Program-made: the position numbers and the translations under genes
In this document: piece after piece, positions 17,997 through 25,358 of the stretch
Layout: every line of letters begins with the position of its first letter
How positions within the stretch are numbered: the first letter of the stretch is position 1
Source: JBBDJG01 sp040880005
GTDB lineage: Bacteria > Actinomycetota > Thermoleophilia > Solirubrobacterales > JBBDJG01
NCBI GenBank assembly: GCA_040880005.1
Contig: JBBDJG010000014.1
Location: 1-30,309 of the forward strand
Reading direction: 5' to 3'
DNA length: 30,309 nucleotides
Notes under the pieces: model-generated
Told to the model about the DNA's origin: nothing
Database searches by the model: none
Seen by the model: the letters and a program-made list of their open reading frames with translations, nothing else

Positions 17997-19483
17997 TGCT
18001 GTCGCTGCTGATCTTCTTGCCACTTGCCGGGGGGGTGGTCGCGGCGCTCGTGCCGGGCGCGGGTCAACGCGGCGGGCGCGTGGCCGGCTTCGTGTCGGTG
18101 CTGTTCGCGGCGGTCACGCTGGGACTCGCGATCGGCTTGATCGCCGAGTTCGACGCCGGCGGCGGGCTGCAACGCGTGACCGACGTCGATTGGATTCCAC
18201 AGCTCGGCATCCACTACAAGCTCGGGCTGAGTGGCCTCAACCTGTTCCTGATCGCGCTGGCGGCGCTGATCTGGCTGGTCGCGACGATCGGATCGGCGCT
18301 GCGCGAGTGGGAGCGGCCGAGCACCTACTACCTGATGCTGGCGCTCGGCGAGACGGCTGTGCTGGGCGCCTTTTGCGCACAGGATCTGGCTCTTTTTGTT
18401 CTCTTCTTCGACCTGATGCTGGTGCCGTTCTACTTCCTGATCGGGATCTGGGGTGGCGAGAATCGCGTTGCGGCGACGACCAAGTTCGTGATCTACACGC
18501 TGGTCGGGAGCCTGCTGATGCTGGCCGCCGCGGTGGCGACCGGGATCCTGGCGACGCCCGAAGGCGGTCAGGTGAGCTTCGCGTTCTCCGACCTCGCGCA
18601 GCGACCGCTGTCGAACGGCGAGCAGGAGTGGATCTTCCTCGCCTTCGCGCTGGCGTTCCTGGTCAAGATGCCGGCCTTCATGCTGCACGGCTGGATGCCC
18701 GACGCCTATCGCGCCGCGCCGACGCCGGTGGTGGCGACGCTGTCGGGAGTGTTGTCGAAGGTCGGCGCCTACGGGCTGCTTGCGATCGTGCTGCCGCTGT
18801 TCCCGTACGCGACCGTGCATTTCCAGGAGTTGATGCTGGCGGTCGCGCTGGCGGGAATCCTCTACGGATCGGTGATGGCGTTCAGCCAGCGCTCGGCGAC
18901 GCTGGTGGTCGGCTACTCGTCGATCGCGCAGCTCGGCTTCATCACGCTGGGGATCTTCTCGTTGCGCCCCGAGGGCGCACAGGGAGCCGTGTTGCAGATG
19001 ATCAACCACGGGCTGGTGGTCGCGCCGCTGTTCTTTATCATCGCGCTGCTGGCGGCGCGCTCGGGCGGAAGCGACGACCTCGACCGCATGGGCGGGATCG
19101 CGTTCCGCGCGCCGGTGCTGGCGACGCTGTTCCTGATCGTCGCGCTGGCGACGCTGGCGATGCCCGGCTCGGCCAACTTCATGGGCGAGTTCCTGATCCT
19201 CAGCGGCGTGTTCGAGGCCAAGATCGTTTACGCGATCATCGCGACCGCCGGCGTCGTGCTGGCGGCGGTGTATGGGATACGGCTGTACCAGCGCTCGATG
19301 CACAACCGCGTCGGAGACGCAGTTACTTCGCGCGACATCAAAGCGGCCGACGCCGCCGTGCTCTTGCCGGTGGTGGCGGCCATTTTGTTCTTGGCGCTGT
19401 ACCCCCAGTTCGTGCTGCAGCGCTCGCAGAAGAGCGTTGACACGAGCGTCGTGGCGACGAAGGTGCCATGGTCGCCGCGCTGA
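17993..19483 (+). CDS. nuoM: NADH-quinone oxidoreductase subunit M
   Basis: 496-aa antiporter-like proton-pumping subunit. Signatures: LALFVLFFDLMLVPFYFLIG (Glu replaced here by Asp in the usual helix-5 position LFFxxMLVP), KMPAFMLHGWMPDAYRAAPT (about residues 224-243), VVATLSGVLSKVGAYGLL, and the SIAQLGFITLGIF segment. GTG 17993 overlaps the nuoL stop; the next codon is ATG, so either may initiate. It overlaps nuoN by 16 bp. Confidence 0.94.
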   Translation: MMLSLLIFLPLAGGVVAALVPGAGQRGGRVAGFVSVLFAAVTLGLAIGLIAEFDAGGGLQRVTDVDWIPQLGIHYKLGLSGLNLFLIALAALIWLVATIGSALREWERPSTYYLMLALGETAVLGAFCAQDLALFVLFFDLMLVPFYFLIGIWGGENRVAATTKFVIYTLVGSLLMLAAAVATGILATPEGGQVSFAFSDLAQRPLSNGEQEWIFLAFALAFLVKMPAFMLHGWMPDAYRAAPTPVVATLSGVLSKVGAYGLLAIVLPLFPYATVHFQELMLAVALAGILYGSVMAFSQRSATLVVGYSSIAQLGFITLGIFSLRPEGAQGAVLQMINHGLVVAPLFFIIALLAARSGGSDDLDRMGGIAFRAPVLATLFLIVALATLAMPGSANFMGEFLILSGVFEAKIVYAIIATAGVVLAAVYGIRLYQRSMHNRVGDAVTSRDIKAADAAVLLPVVAAILFLALYPQFVLQRSQKSVDTSVVATKVPWSPR

Positions 19484-20970
19484 CCGCCCCCCATATCGAC
19501 TACGCCGCCATCTCGCCGCTGCTCGCGCTCGGCATCGGCACCTGCTTCACGCTCTTGTTCGGTCTCGCGCGCGGGAGCGGTACGCGCACGCTGGTGACGA
19601 CGTCGGCGCTGCTGACGCTCGGTGCTGCCGCCGCGCTGTCGATCTGGCAGCTCGGCACCAACGAATACGTCGTCGAGGGCGCGCTGCGGATCGACGACTT
19701 CGCGCTCTGCCTTGGCCTCGTGTTCTTCTCCGCCGCGGCCCTGGCACTCGTGCTCTCGCTGGGCGAGGACGCGGCCGAGCGCTCCAACCTCGGCGACTAC
19801 AGCGCGCTGCTGCTGGTCAGCGTCACGGGCATGACTGTCCTGGCGAGCAGCGCAAACCTCATAACCCTGTTCCTGGGAATTGAGCTTCTTTCGATCCCCT
19901 TGTACGTCTTGTGCGCGCTGGACCTGCGGCGCGAGACCTCGCTCGAGTCGGGCCTCAAGTACCTGGTGATCGGATCGTTCGGCTCGGCCACGCTGCTCTA
20001 CGGGCTGGCGATGATCTACGGTGCGACCGGCGCGACCGACTTCACCGCGATCGCCGACGCGCTCGGCTCGGCCGGAGTGCTTGGCGATCCTCTGCTGTTG
20101 ACCGGGATCGGCCTGGCGGTGGTCGGGCTCGCGTTCAAGGCGTCGGTCGCGCCCTTCCACCAGTGGACACCCGACGTTTACGAGGGCGCACCGACGCCGG
20201 TCACGTCGTTCATGGCCGTCGCCACCAAGGCGGCGGCGTTCGCGATCATCGTGCGCTTCTTCGAGCAGGCGCTGCTCCCGGCGCAGCCCGACTGGGACGC
20301 AGCGTTGGCCGCGCTCGCGGTGGCTTCGATCGTGATCGGCAACGTGGCGGCGATCGGCCAGGACTCGCTCAAGCGCATGCTCGCCTATTCGGGGATCGCG
20401 CAGGCCGGTTACATGCTGGTCGGTGTCGTCGTGGGGACGCAGCTCGGCGTGAAGGCGCTCGTCTTCTATCTGTTCGTATACACGCTGATGAACGTTGCGG
20501 CATTCGCGGTCGTGATCGCGCGCGAACGCGAGAGCGCCTACGGCGACGACATCGAGTCGGTGTCCGACATCGGCCGCACGCGCCCGCTGCTCGCCTGGCC
20601 GCTGACGATCGCGATGCTGTCGCTGGCCGGCTTTCCGGCAACGGCCGGCTTCTTCGGCAAGTTCTTCCTGATCGAGGCGGCCGTCAGCGGCGGCTACACC
20701 TGGCTGGGCGTCGCGATCGTCGTCGGCTCGATGGTCTCACTGGCCTACTACCTGCGCGTGGTCGCAGCCGTGTGGATGCGACCGGCGCCCGCGCCGGCGA
20801 TCGCGGGTGCCTCGCCCGAGGCCGAACCGGCCTCGCCGGGACAACCACAGGTACTGCCCGCCGCCGTCGCCGTTGCGACATCCGGCGCGGTGCTGTTCTT
20901 CGGCGTGATCCCGAGCCCGCTGCTCGACCTCGCGGGCCGAGCCGCTCGCTCGCTGACCGGCCTGCCCTAG
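19468..20970 (+). CDS. nuoN: NADH-quinone oxidoreductase subunit N
   Basis: 500-aa antiporter-like subunit, last gene of the operon. Core motifs: ITLFLGIELLSIPLYVLCAL (about residues 132-151, with the helix-5 Glu), FKASVAPFHQWTPDVYEGAP (about 212-231), SFMAVATKAAAFAII, and LKRMLAYSGIAQAGYMLVG. ATG 19468 overlaps nuoM. A Pro/Ala/Glu-rich linker (about residues 434-460) precedes the last transmembrane helix. A terminator candidate follows about 40 nt after the stop. Confidence 0.94.
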   Translation: MVAALTAPHIDYAAISPLLALGIGTCFTLLFGLARGSGTRTLVTTSALLTLGAAAALSIWQLGTNEYVVEGALRIDDFALCLGLVFFSAAALALVLSLGEDAAERSNLGDYSALLLVSVTGMTVLASSANLITLFLGIELLSIPLYVLCALDLRRETSLESGLKYLVIGSFGSATLLYGLAMIYGATGATDFTAIADALGSAGVLGDPLLLTGIGLAVVGLAFKASVAPFHQWTPDVYEGAPTPVTSFMAVATKAAAFAIIVRFFEQALLPAQPDWDAALAALAVASIVIGNVAAIGQDSLKRMLAYSGIAQAGYMLVGVVVGTQLGVKALVFYLFVYTLMNVAAFAVVIARERESAYGDDIESVSDIGRTRPLLAWPLTIAMLSLAGFPATAGFFGKFFLIEAAVSGGYTWLGVAIVVGSMVSLAYYLRVVAAVWMRPAPAPAIAGASPEAEPASPGQPQVLPAAVAVATSGAVLFFGVIPSPLLDLAGRAARSLTGLP

Positions 20971-21007
20971 CCTCGCTGGGGGGCCCGCTGTCGGGCACGC
21001 ATCGGCT

Positions 21008-21048
21008 GGCGCCTGCGGGCAGGCCATCCGGCGCCTATTTCCCCTTCT
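21008..21048 (+). terminator. Probable terminator of the nuo operon
   Basis: GCCTGC (21011-21016) and GCAGGC (21019-21024) form an inner hairpin, and two GGCGCC blocks (21008-21013 and 21030-21035) can pair as an alternative outer stem. The following TATTTCCCCTTCTT is pyrimidine-rich. It lies 38 nt after nuoN. Confidence 0.45.
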
Positions 21049-21049
21049 T

Positions 21050-21113
21050 GGTGTGAAGTACTTCACACCGCGACGAGAAAGCGCGTACCCACGGCTCGCG
21101 TAAAGTGCTTCAC
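21050..21113 (+). promoter_or_regulatory. Perfect 20-bp palindrome and a second half-matching site
   Basis: GGTGTGAAGTACTTCACACC at 21050-21069 is its own reverse complement over all 20 bases. GTAAAGTGCTTCAC at 21100-21113 matches its core GTGAAGTACTTCAC at 12 of 14 positions, 47 bp downstream. Both precede the HTH gene that starts at 21131, so they are likely operators, perhaps for autoregulation. Confidence 0.6.
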
Positions 21114-21130
21114 AGGTCACTTGAATAGGT

Positions 21131-21355
21131 GTGGCCGGCCACGTCTCCCGCAGCGAAATCCGCGAGCAGCTTCAGCGCGCCGGCGCAAAGCACCGCCATG
21201 GCGAACGATTGAAGGCCATGGGCACCGCTGAGATCGAGCGCGTGATCATCGCCGCCGAGAGTGCGCTCGGCGTCACCGAGATCGCGCGCCTCTGCGGGCT
21301 GAGCCGCCGGGCCGTCTACGACATCCTGGCGCGGATCGAACGCGACTTAGACTAG
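21131..21355 (+). CDS. Small helix-turn-helix DNA-binding protein
   Basis: 74-aa basic protein. Residues of about 46-66, ALGVTEIARLCGLSRRAVYD, form a classical helix-turn-helix. The N-terminal 30 residues are charged (REQLQRAGAKHRHGERLKAM) and may form a helix. I cannot assign a named family; Fis-like or sigma-region-4-like small regulators are similar in form. GTG 21131 has only a weak ribosome binding site; ATG 21218 would keep just the HTH part. Two related inverted repeats lie immediately upstream. Its stop overlaps the convergent stop of the ThyX-like gene by 9 bp. A role in controlling itself or nearby thyX is inference from position. Confidence 0.7.
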   Translation: MAGHVSRSEIREQLQRAGAKHRHGERLKAMGTAEIERVIIAAESALGVTEIARLCGLSRRAVYDILARIERDLD

Positions 21356-22969
21356 GCCCTGAAGTCGGCGGTGGCGACGCAGCTCGCCCTGTAGGCGCTC
21401 TAGACGCGGCTCGGTTTCGCGATCGACGAACGTCATTGCGGCGCCGACGCTCGGATGCACCTCCACGATCTGGTCGAGCATCTCGAGCGCGACGGCGCGG
21501 TAGCTCGGATGCCCCTCGCGCCCGGAGCGCAGCTCGATCAAGTGCATCGCCTCGCGCGCGTTGAGGTCGAGCAGGTAGCGGACCCTGTACGCAAGTGAGA
21601 CGGTGTAGGTCGCCTCTTCGGTCAAGCCCTCGCCCCGCAGGCGCTCGAACTCGGCGCGGCTGACCTCGAGCCCCTTGCGATAGGCGTCGCCGTAGCCGGC
21701 GTCGGTGACCTCCTCGGGGACGTCCGCACCCAGCTCGCAGCCGAGTCGCTGCCACTCGCAGCTCAGCAACCGGTGGCGCTGGAGGTCGCGGAACGCGCCG
21801 TAGTCGGAGACGATCTCGAAGCGGTAGCGCAGAGCCTCCCAGCCGCGACCGGGCTTGTGACGCCGGTTGGCACGGTCGCCGACCAGCTCCGCGATCAGGC
21901 TTGCGCGCTCGTCACCGTCCAGCCCACCGGCCGCCGCGCGCAGCTCGTCTTCGGAAAGCTCGCACGACTCATACAGGCAGGCCGCAATCAGATCGTCCTC
22001 ACCGCCTTCGTGGTGCAGCAGCCGCACGGACGGCCCCTGATCGACCACCTGCTCGTCGCTGAGGCCGTAGCGCGCAACCGCCGCCGATGCACGCTCGCGC
22101 AGGCCGCGCAAATACTCGATCCAGGCGCCGCCTCGGTCGGGCATGTCGACCCGGCGCACGAACGCCGGGATCACCTCGCGCAGCTCCTCCAGCGCCATCT
22201 CCCCGAAGACACGCGCTTCCGGCAGAGGCGACGCGAGCAGCCGCATCACGAGCTGCTCGTAGGCCTGTCCGCTGGCAAAGATGCCGACGTGCGACAGCGA
22301 CGCCGCCGGCAGCAGCCCGCGCATCGCATCGAGCGCCTTGGCCTTGATTGAGCGCGCCCAGACGGCTTCCGGCTCGTCGCCGCGCGGGAACTGCTCCGCG
22401 CCCCAGCGTTGCAAGTGCTCCAGCCCCGCCGAGTAGAGGTCGAAGATGCGTTCCATCGACTGCTCGTAGCGTTCGCCCAGCCGCGCGTCGCGGTAGTAGC
22501 GGTAGCGCCCGTCCTCGAGTCGCTGGTCGTACGCGATGTAGCGGGTCGATTGCTCGAGGTACGCGGCAAGGCGTCCGCGTTGAAGAATCTTGGTGAGCAC
22601 GTTCGACGCCCACTCGCACGCCAGGTGCGCGCCGCCAAGCTGCGCGACCGAGTCGTCGCCGAACTCGAGAAAGACGCGCTCGTAGAGCCGCTCGGCCCGC
22701 TCCGAGCCCGTCGAATATGGGCCGCCTGCGCTTACGCCTTCGGCTTGCGCGGGCGGGTTCGTGGCGGGATGACCTTCGCCATCCTCCACGAACTCGTCGA
22801 GGTACAGCCGCCGCAGCGTGCCCGGATAGCGCGAGTAGCGCGCAAAGAGCGCGCCCTTCACGACCTCGGGCAGATCGACGACGCAGAAGACGGGGCGATC
22901 CAGGTTGGTGAAGTGCGGCTCGAGCAGCGCGCGCTCGGATGTCGTGAACTGCTCGTGCGGATAGTCCAT
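21347..22969 (-). CDS. thyX: Tandem ThyX-like (flavin-dependent thymidylate synthase family) protein
   Basis: 540-aa protein with two ThyX-like halves, whereas classical ThyX is about 220-250 aa. ThyX makes dTMP from dUMP using FAD and methylenetetrahydrofolate, and its motif is RHR-x7-S. In the first half the motif is RGR...S (residues 131-141, LAAYLEQS), with the His replaced by Gly. In the second half it is RHR (398-400), but the Ser at the expected distance is missing (LLSCEWQRLG). Each half is followed by a ThyX-like helical segment (HVGIFASGQAYEQLVMRLL; NAREAMHLIELRSGREGHPS). Catalytic activity is therefore uncertain. ATG 22969 is chosen because MDYPHEQFT begins the conserved part; the frame stays open upstream to 23119 without similarity. 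Residues of about 66-86 come from an in-frame family-2 element. It is the third gene of a minus-strand group. Confidence 0.85.
   Translation of the reverse strand: MDYPHEQFTTSERALLEPHFTNLDRPVFCVVDLPEVVKGALFARYSRYPGTLRRLYLDEFVEDGEGHPATNPPAQAEGVSAGGPYSTGSERAERLYERVFLEFGDDSVAQLGGAHLACEWASNVLTKILQRGRLAAYLEQSTRYIAYDQRLEDGRYRYYRDARLGERYEQSMERIFDLYSAGLEHLQRWGAEQFPRGDEPEAVWARSIKAKALDAMRGLLPAASLSHVGIFASGQAYEQLVMRLLASPLPEARVFGEMALEELREVIPAFVRRVDMPDRGGAWIEYLRGLRERASAAVARYGLSDEQVVDQGPSVRLLHHEGGEDDLIAACLYESCELSEDELRAAAGGLDGDERASLIAELVGDRANRRHKPGRGWEALRYRFEIVSDYGAFRDLQRHRLLSCEWQRLGCELGADVPEEVTDAGYGDAYRKGLEVSRAEFERLRGEGLTEEATYTVSLAYRVRYLLDLNAREAMHLIELRSGREGHPSYRAVALEMLDQIVEVHPSVGAAMTFVDRETEPRLERLQGELRRHRRLQGLV
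22714..22773 (+). repeat. Family-2 palindromic element, copy C (inside the ThyX-like gene)
   Basis: ATATGGGCCG is followed by GCCTGCGC (22724-22731), which pairs with GCGCGGGC (22747-22754) with one G-T wobble. The tail GGGTTCGTGGCGGGATGA matches copies A and B. The host gene is on the other strand and reads it as about 21 residues between VEDGE and STGSERAER. Confidence 0.65.
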
Positions 22970-22972
22970 GTC

Positions 22973-22988
22973 GGTAGCCGATGCTACC
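22973..22988 (-). promoter_or_regulatory. Hairpin just before the ThyX-like start codon
   Basis: GGTAGC (22973-22978), a 4-nt loop, GCTACC (22983-22988). In the minus-strand mRNA it ends 3 nt before the ATG at 22969 and overlaps the stop codon of the upstream lipoprotein gene (22984-22986). It occupies the expected ribosome binding site, so translation may be coupled to ribosomes ending on the upstream gene (inference). Confidence 0.4.
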
Positions 22989-23259
22989 TGCTTAGCCGGA
23001 ACCGAACGTGCCCCTCGTTGTCGAGCTGAGTCACCACGACCTTGCGCTGCTTGCCGTTCTTGGTCTCGACCGTGCATTCGAACCTGCTGCCCTTGTCGGG
23101 CTCCACGTCGCTCGGGCAATCGACCGACTCGGCCGGAGTGCCCGCTTTCGTCAATGCCTTCTCGATGTCCGACTCGAGCTTGTCCGTATTGAGCGTCTCA
23201 GTGCAACCCGCCAGCGCAAGCAGCGCGATCACCACAACCAATCCGATCGCGAAACGCAC
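22984..23259 (-). CDS. Small lipoprotein with DUF4333-like domain
   Basis: 91-aa exported protein. The signal peptide VRFAIGLVVVIALLALAGC ends in a lipobox (LAGC, Cys about 19). The mature part has CPSDVEPDKGSRFECTV, two cysteines likely joined by a disulfide, then GKQRKVVVTQLDNEGHVRF. This CP-x-G-x-F-x-C-x-V pattern is typical of DUF4333 proteins in actinobacteria; function is unknown. GTG 23259 has GGGAG 7 nt upstream, which is the last part of the preceding gene. An upstream extension to 23325 would be antisense to that logic and lacks a signal peptide. It is 4 nt from the membrane protein gene and 14 nt from the ThyX-like gene. Confidence 0.8.
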   Translation of the reverse strand: MRFAIGLVVVIALLALAGCTETLNTDKLESDIEKALTKAGTPAESVDCPSDVEPDKGSRFECTVETKNGKQRKVVVTQLDNEGHVRFRLSR

Positions 23260-23263
23260 GTTA

Positions 23264-24265
23264 TTACTCCCGCCGCTTGCGCTTGCGTCGCTTGATGTCC
23301 GTCTTGATTCCCGGCCCGACCGCATCGACCTCGCCGTTGCGCTCGCCGCCGATGTCGTCGTCGTCCGGCTCGCGTTTCACGGGCAGGCGCCGGGGGAACT
23401 CGGCGACGCGTCCCGCATCCCACGCTGGAGGTAAGCCTCCGGGCCAGAAGCCGAGGAACAGCCCACCCAGCGCGAGCAACCAGATCAGCGGGGCGACCGG
23501 GAATATGAACGCGAGCAGCGGCAGCGCCGCGCCCATGATCGCGAACCAGCGGTGCACCAGGCCGATCTTGTTCGCGTCGAGCACGCCCTTTATGAGCCAG
23601 AACACGACACTGATCCCACCGATCGCCCCAAGCACGATCACCATGGTGAACACCACACCGCGTTGCAATTCATCGGCGCGATCGGCCGCAGCGGCCAGCG
23701 AAGTGAAACGCTCACCGCCGAATACCGAGGCTGCGTGTTTGACGCCGAATGCGTACATCACGGCCGCACCGCACAGTGCGACTGGCCCCACGACCGCGGC
23801 GTAACGTAGGAGGCGGGTTGTCTGCGGCCGTCGCGACTCCATTGCCACGGCGAGGTGTCGCGCCGGAAGCATCAGAAGAAATATGCCGAGTGCCGTCAAC
23901 AGCGCCGACCCAATGAGCTTGCTGGACTGCGTTCCTATAGATGCGAGTGCCTCGACCTTGTCACGGTCGTCCTCGGCCTCTTGATCCTCCTGCCGCTGTT
24001 GCTCGGCCTCTTGCTTGGACTGCTTGGCGTCCTTGCCGGATTCCCTGCTGTCCTGCTTCTCCTTGCCTGCGGCCTGCTGCGCGACGATCACCGGCTTGCC
24101 GCCGGTCGCGTGTTCGTCGACCTTGGAAAACCAGTACGCGCCCGCCGCCACCAGCGCCACGGTGGCCAACGCGGCGATCCCCGCAAAGCGCCCGCGGCGG
24201 CGCTCGTCGGCGATTTGCTGCTCGCTCATCACGGGCGGCTCGATGGGGATTTCGGTTTCTGTCAT
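23264..24265 (-). CDS. Membrane protein with a charged coiled-coil insert, unknown function
   Basis: 333-aa protein that I cannot name. A short cytoplasmic N-terminus with RRRGR precedes the first transmembrane segment (about residues 28-46). A long highly charged Gln/Glu/Lys/Asp region follows (about 65-105, KEKQDSRESGKDAKQSKQEA...), probably a coiled coil. Then come about five hydrophobic segments (about 115-135, 150-172, 205-225, 237-255, 258-280). The C-terminal tail is basic and acidic in turn, ending KRRKRKRRE. ATG 24265 is chosen; it overlaps the possible ATG of the divergent ACT-domain gene. First gene of the minus-strand group with the lipoprotein and the ThyX-like protein. Confidence 0.75.
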   Translation of the reverse strand: MTETEIPIEPPVMSEQQIADERRRGRFAGIAALATVALVAAGAYWFSKVDEHATGGKPVIVAQQAAGKEKQDSRESGKDAKQSKQEAEQQRQEDQEAEDDRDKVEALASIGTQSSKLIGSALLTALGIFLLMLPARHLAVAMESRRPQTTRLLRYAAVVGPVALCGAAVMYAFGVKHAASVFGGERFTSLAAAADRADELQRGVVFTMVIVLGAIGGISVVFWLIKGVLDANKIGLVHRWFAIMGAALPLLAFIFPVAPLIWLLALGGLFLGFWPGGLPPAWDAGRVAEFPRRLPVKREPDDDDIGGERNGEVDAVGPGIKTDIKRRKRKRRE

Positions 24266-24290
24266 GGGACGGGCCGAATATCCTACGTGC

Positions 24291-24833
24291 GTGCGCCATT
24301 TCGCCGTATCCGCCATCGGCCGAGACATGCCCGGCATCGTGGCAGCCGTCTCAAAGGCCCTGCTGGACCACGGCGGCAACCTCGAGGACTCGCAGATGAC
24401 GATCCTGCGCGGTCACTTCACCATGATGTTGGTCGTCTCCGCTCCGCCTGAGACCGATCCGGCCGCACTGCGCGAGGCGCTGGACGATGTCGGCGACCGG
24501 CTCGGCCTCGAGGCGATCTCGCTCAGCGAGGTGACCGAGATATCGCCCGACGCCGAGGCCGTCCCAACGCACATCGTCAGCGTCTACGGCGCCGACCACC
24601 CGGGAATCGTGCACGCGGTCTCGAGTGCGCTCGCCGAGCGTCGAATCAGCATCACGGACCTGACCACGCAACTCGCGGGCGAGCGAACCGGACAGCCGCT
24701 GTACGCGATGATGCTCGAGATCGCGCTGCCCGAAGGCGCCGATGTCGCGGAGCTCGAACAGGACCTGGCCGCGGTCGCGTCGGGCCAGTCGGTCGACGTC
24801 TCGATCCGTCCCTTGGAGCAGGACACGCTCTGA
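24291..24833 (+). CDS. Double ACT-domain protein, GcvR-like
   Basis: 180-aa protein made of two ACT domains. The first starts RHFAVSAIGRDMPGIVAAVS (about residues 2-21) with GGNLEDSQMTILRGHFTMML. The second starts THIVSVYGADHPGIVHAVSS (about 95-114) with RISITDLTTQL. The G-x-D-x-P-G-I-V pattern marks amino-acid-binding regulators such as GcvR, the accessory repressor of glycine cleavage in enterobacteria. There is no gcv gene in the window, so ligand and target are unknown. GTG 24291 starts directly before the first ACT strand; ATG 24264 would add nine residues and overlap the divergent start. The deformylase gene follows 4 nt later, so they are co-transcribed. Confidence 0.85.
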   Translation: MRHFAVSAIGRDMPGIVAAVSKALLDHGGNLEDSQMTILRGHFTMMLVVSAPPETDPAALREALDDVGDRLGLEAISLSEVTEISPDAEAVPTHIVSVYGADHPGIVHAVSSALAERRISITDLTTQLAGERTGQPLYAMMLEIALPEGADVAELEQDLAAVASGQSVDVSIRPLEQDTL

Positions 24834-24837
24834 CACG

Positions 24838-25344
24838 GTGCCCGCCCGGGACGTTCTGCGCTATCCCAACCCGGCGCTCAAGCGCACCGCCCGCGAACTC
24901 TCGGGCGAAGACGCTGAGTTGATCGGGCGCGTGGCGGCCGACCTCGTGGACACGATGCGCGCTCATCCAGGCTGCGTGGGCTTGGCCGCACCGCAGCTCG
25001 ACCAGCTCGTGCGCATGGTCGTGGTCGATTGCACCGAGCACAAGCGCGCGGTCGATCCGAACGGGCTTCTGGTGCTTGTCAACCCCGTGGTCGCCGAGTC
25101 GAGTGGCGCCGAGGTCGCCCGCGAAGGCTGCTTGAGCATTCCCGACCTGACCGCGAACGTGCGCCGCGCGACCGAGGTCGTGATCGAAGCGACCGACCCG
25201 GCGGGCGAGTCGCTGCGCGTGTCGAGCGTCGGATTCGAGGCGCGCTGCCTCCTGCACGAGATCGACCACCTCGACGGCATCCTGTTTCTCGACCGCGTCG
25301 ACTCGCTGAAGACCGACGTGTTCCGGCGCAAGACGTACAGCTAA
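24838..25344 (+). CDS. def: Peptide deformylase
   Basis: 168-aa metalloenzyme that removes the formyl group from the N-terminal methionine of new proteins. The three motifs are present: GCVGLAAPQ (about residues 41-49), EGCLSIP (about 97-103, with the metal-binding Cys) and HEIDHLDG (about 139-146, two metal His and the catalytic Glu). The C-terminus FLDRVDSLKTDVFRRK is typical. GTG 24838 lies 4 nt after the ACT-domain gene and is the only fitting start near JPxxLR-like DVLRYPNPALKR. Confidence 0.95.
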   Translation: MPARDVLRYPNPALKRTARELSGEDAELIGRVAADLVDTMRAHPGCVGLAAPQLDQLVRMVVVDCTEHKRAVDPNGLLVLVNPVVAESSGAEVAREGCLSIPDLTANVRRATEVVIEATDPAGESLRVSSVGFEARCLLHEIDHLDGILFLDRVDSLKTDVFRRKTYS

Positions 25345-25358
25345 CGCTACACCAGGCA

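Noticed and set aside
17932..19440. 502-codon plus frame overlapping nuoM
   Set aside because: Out of frame with the NuoM motifs and Arg-rich; a shadow of high GC codon bias.
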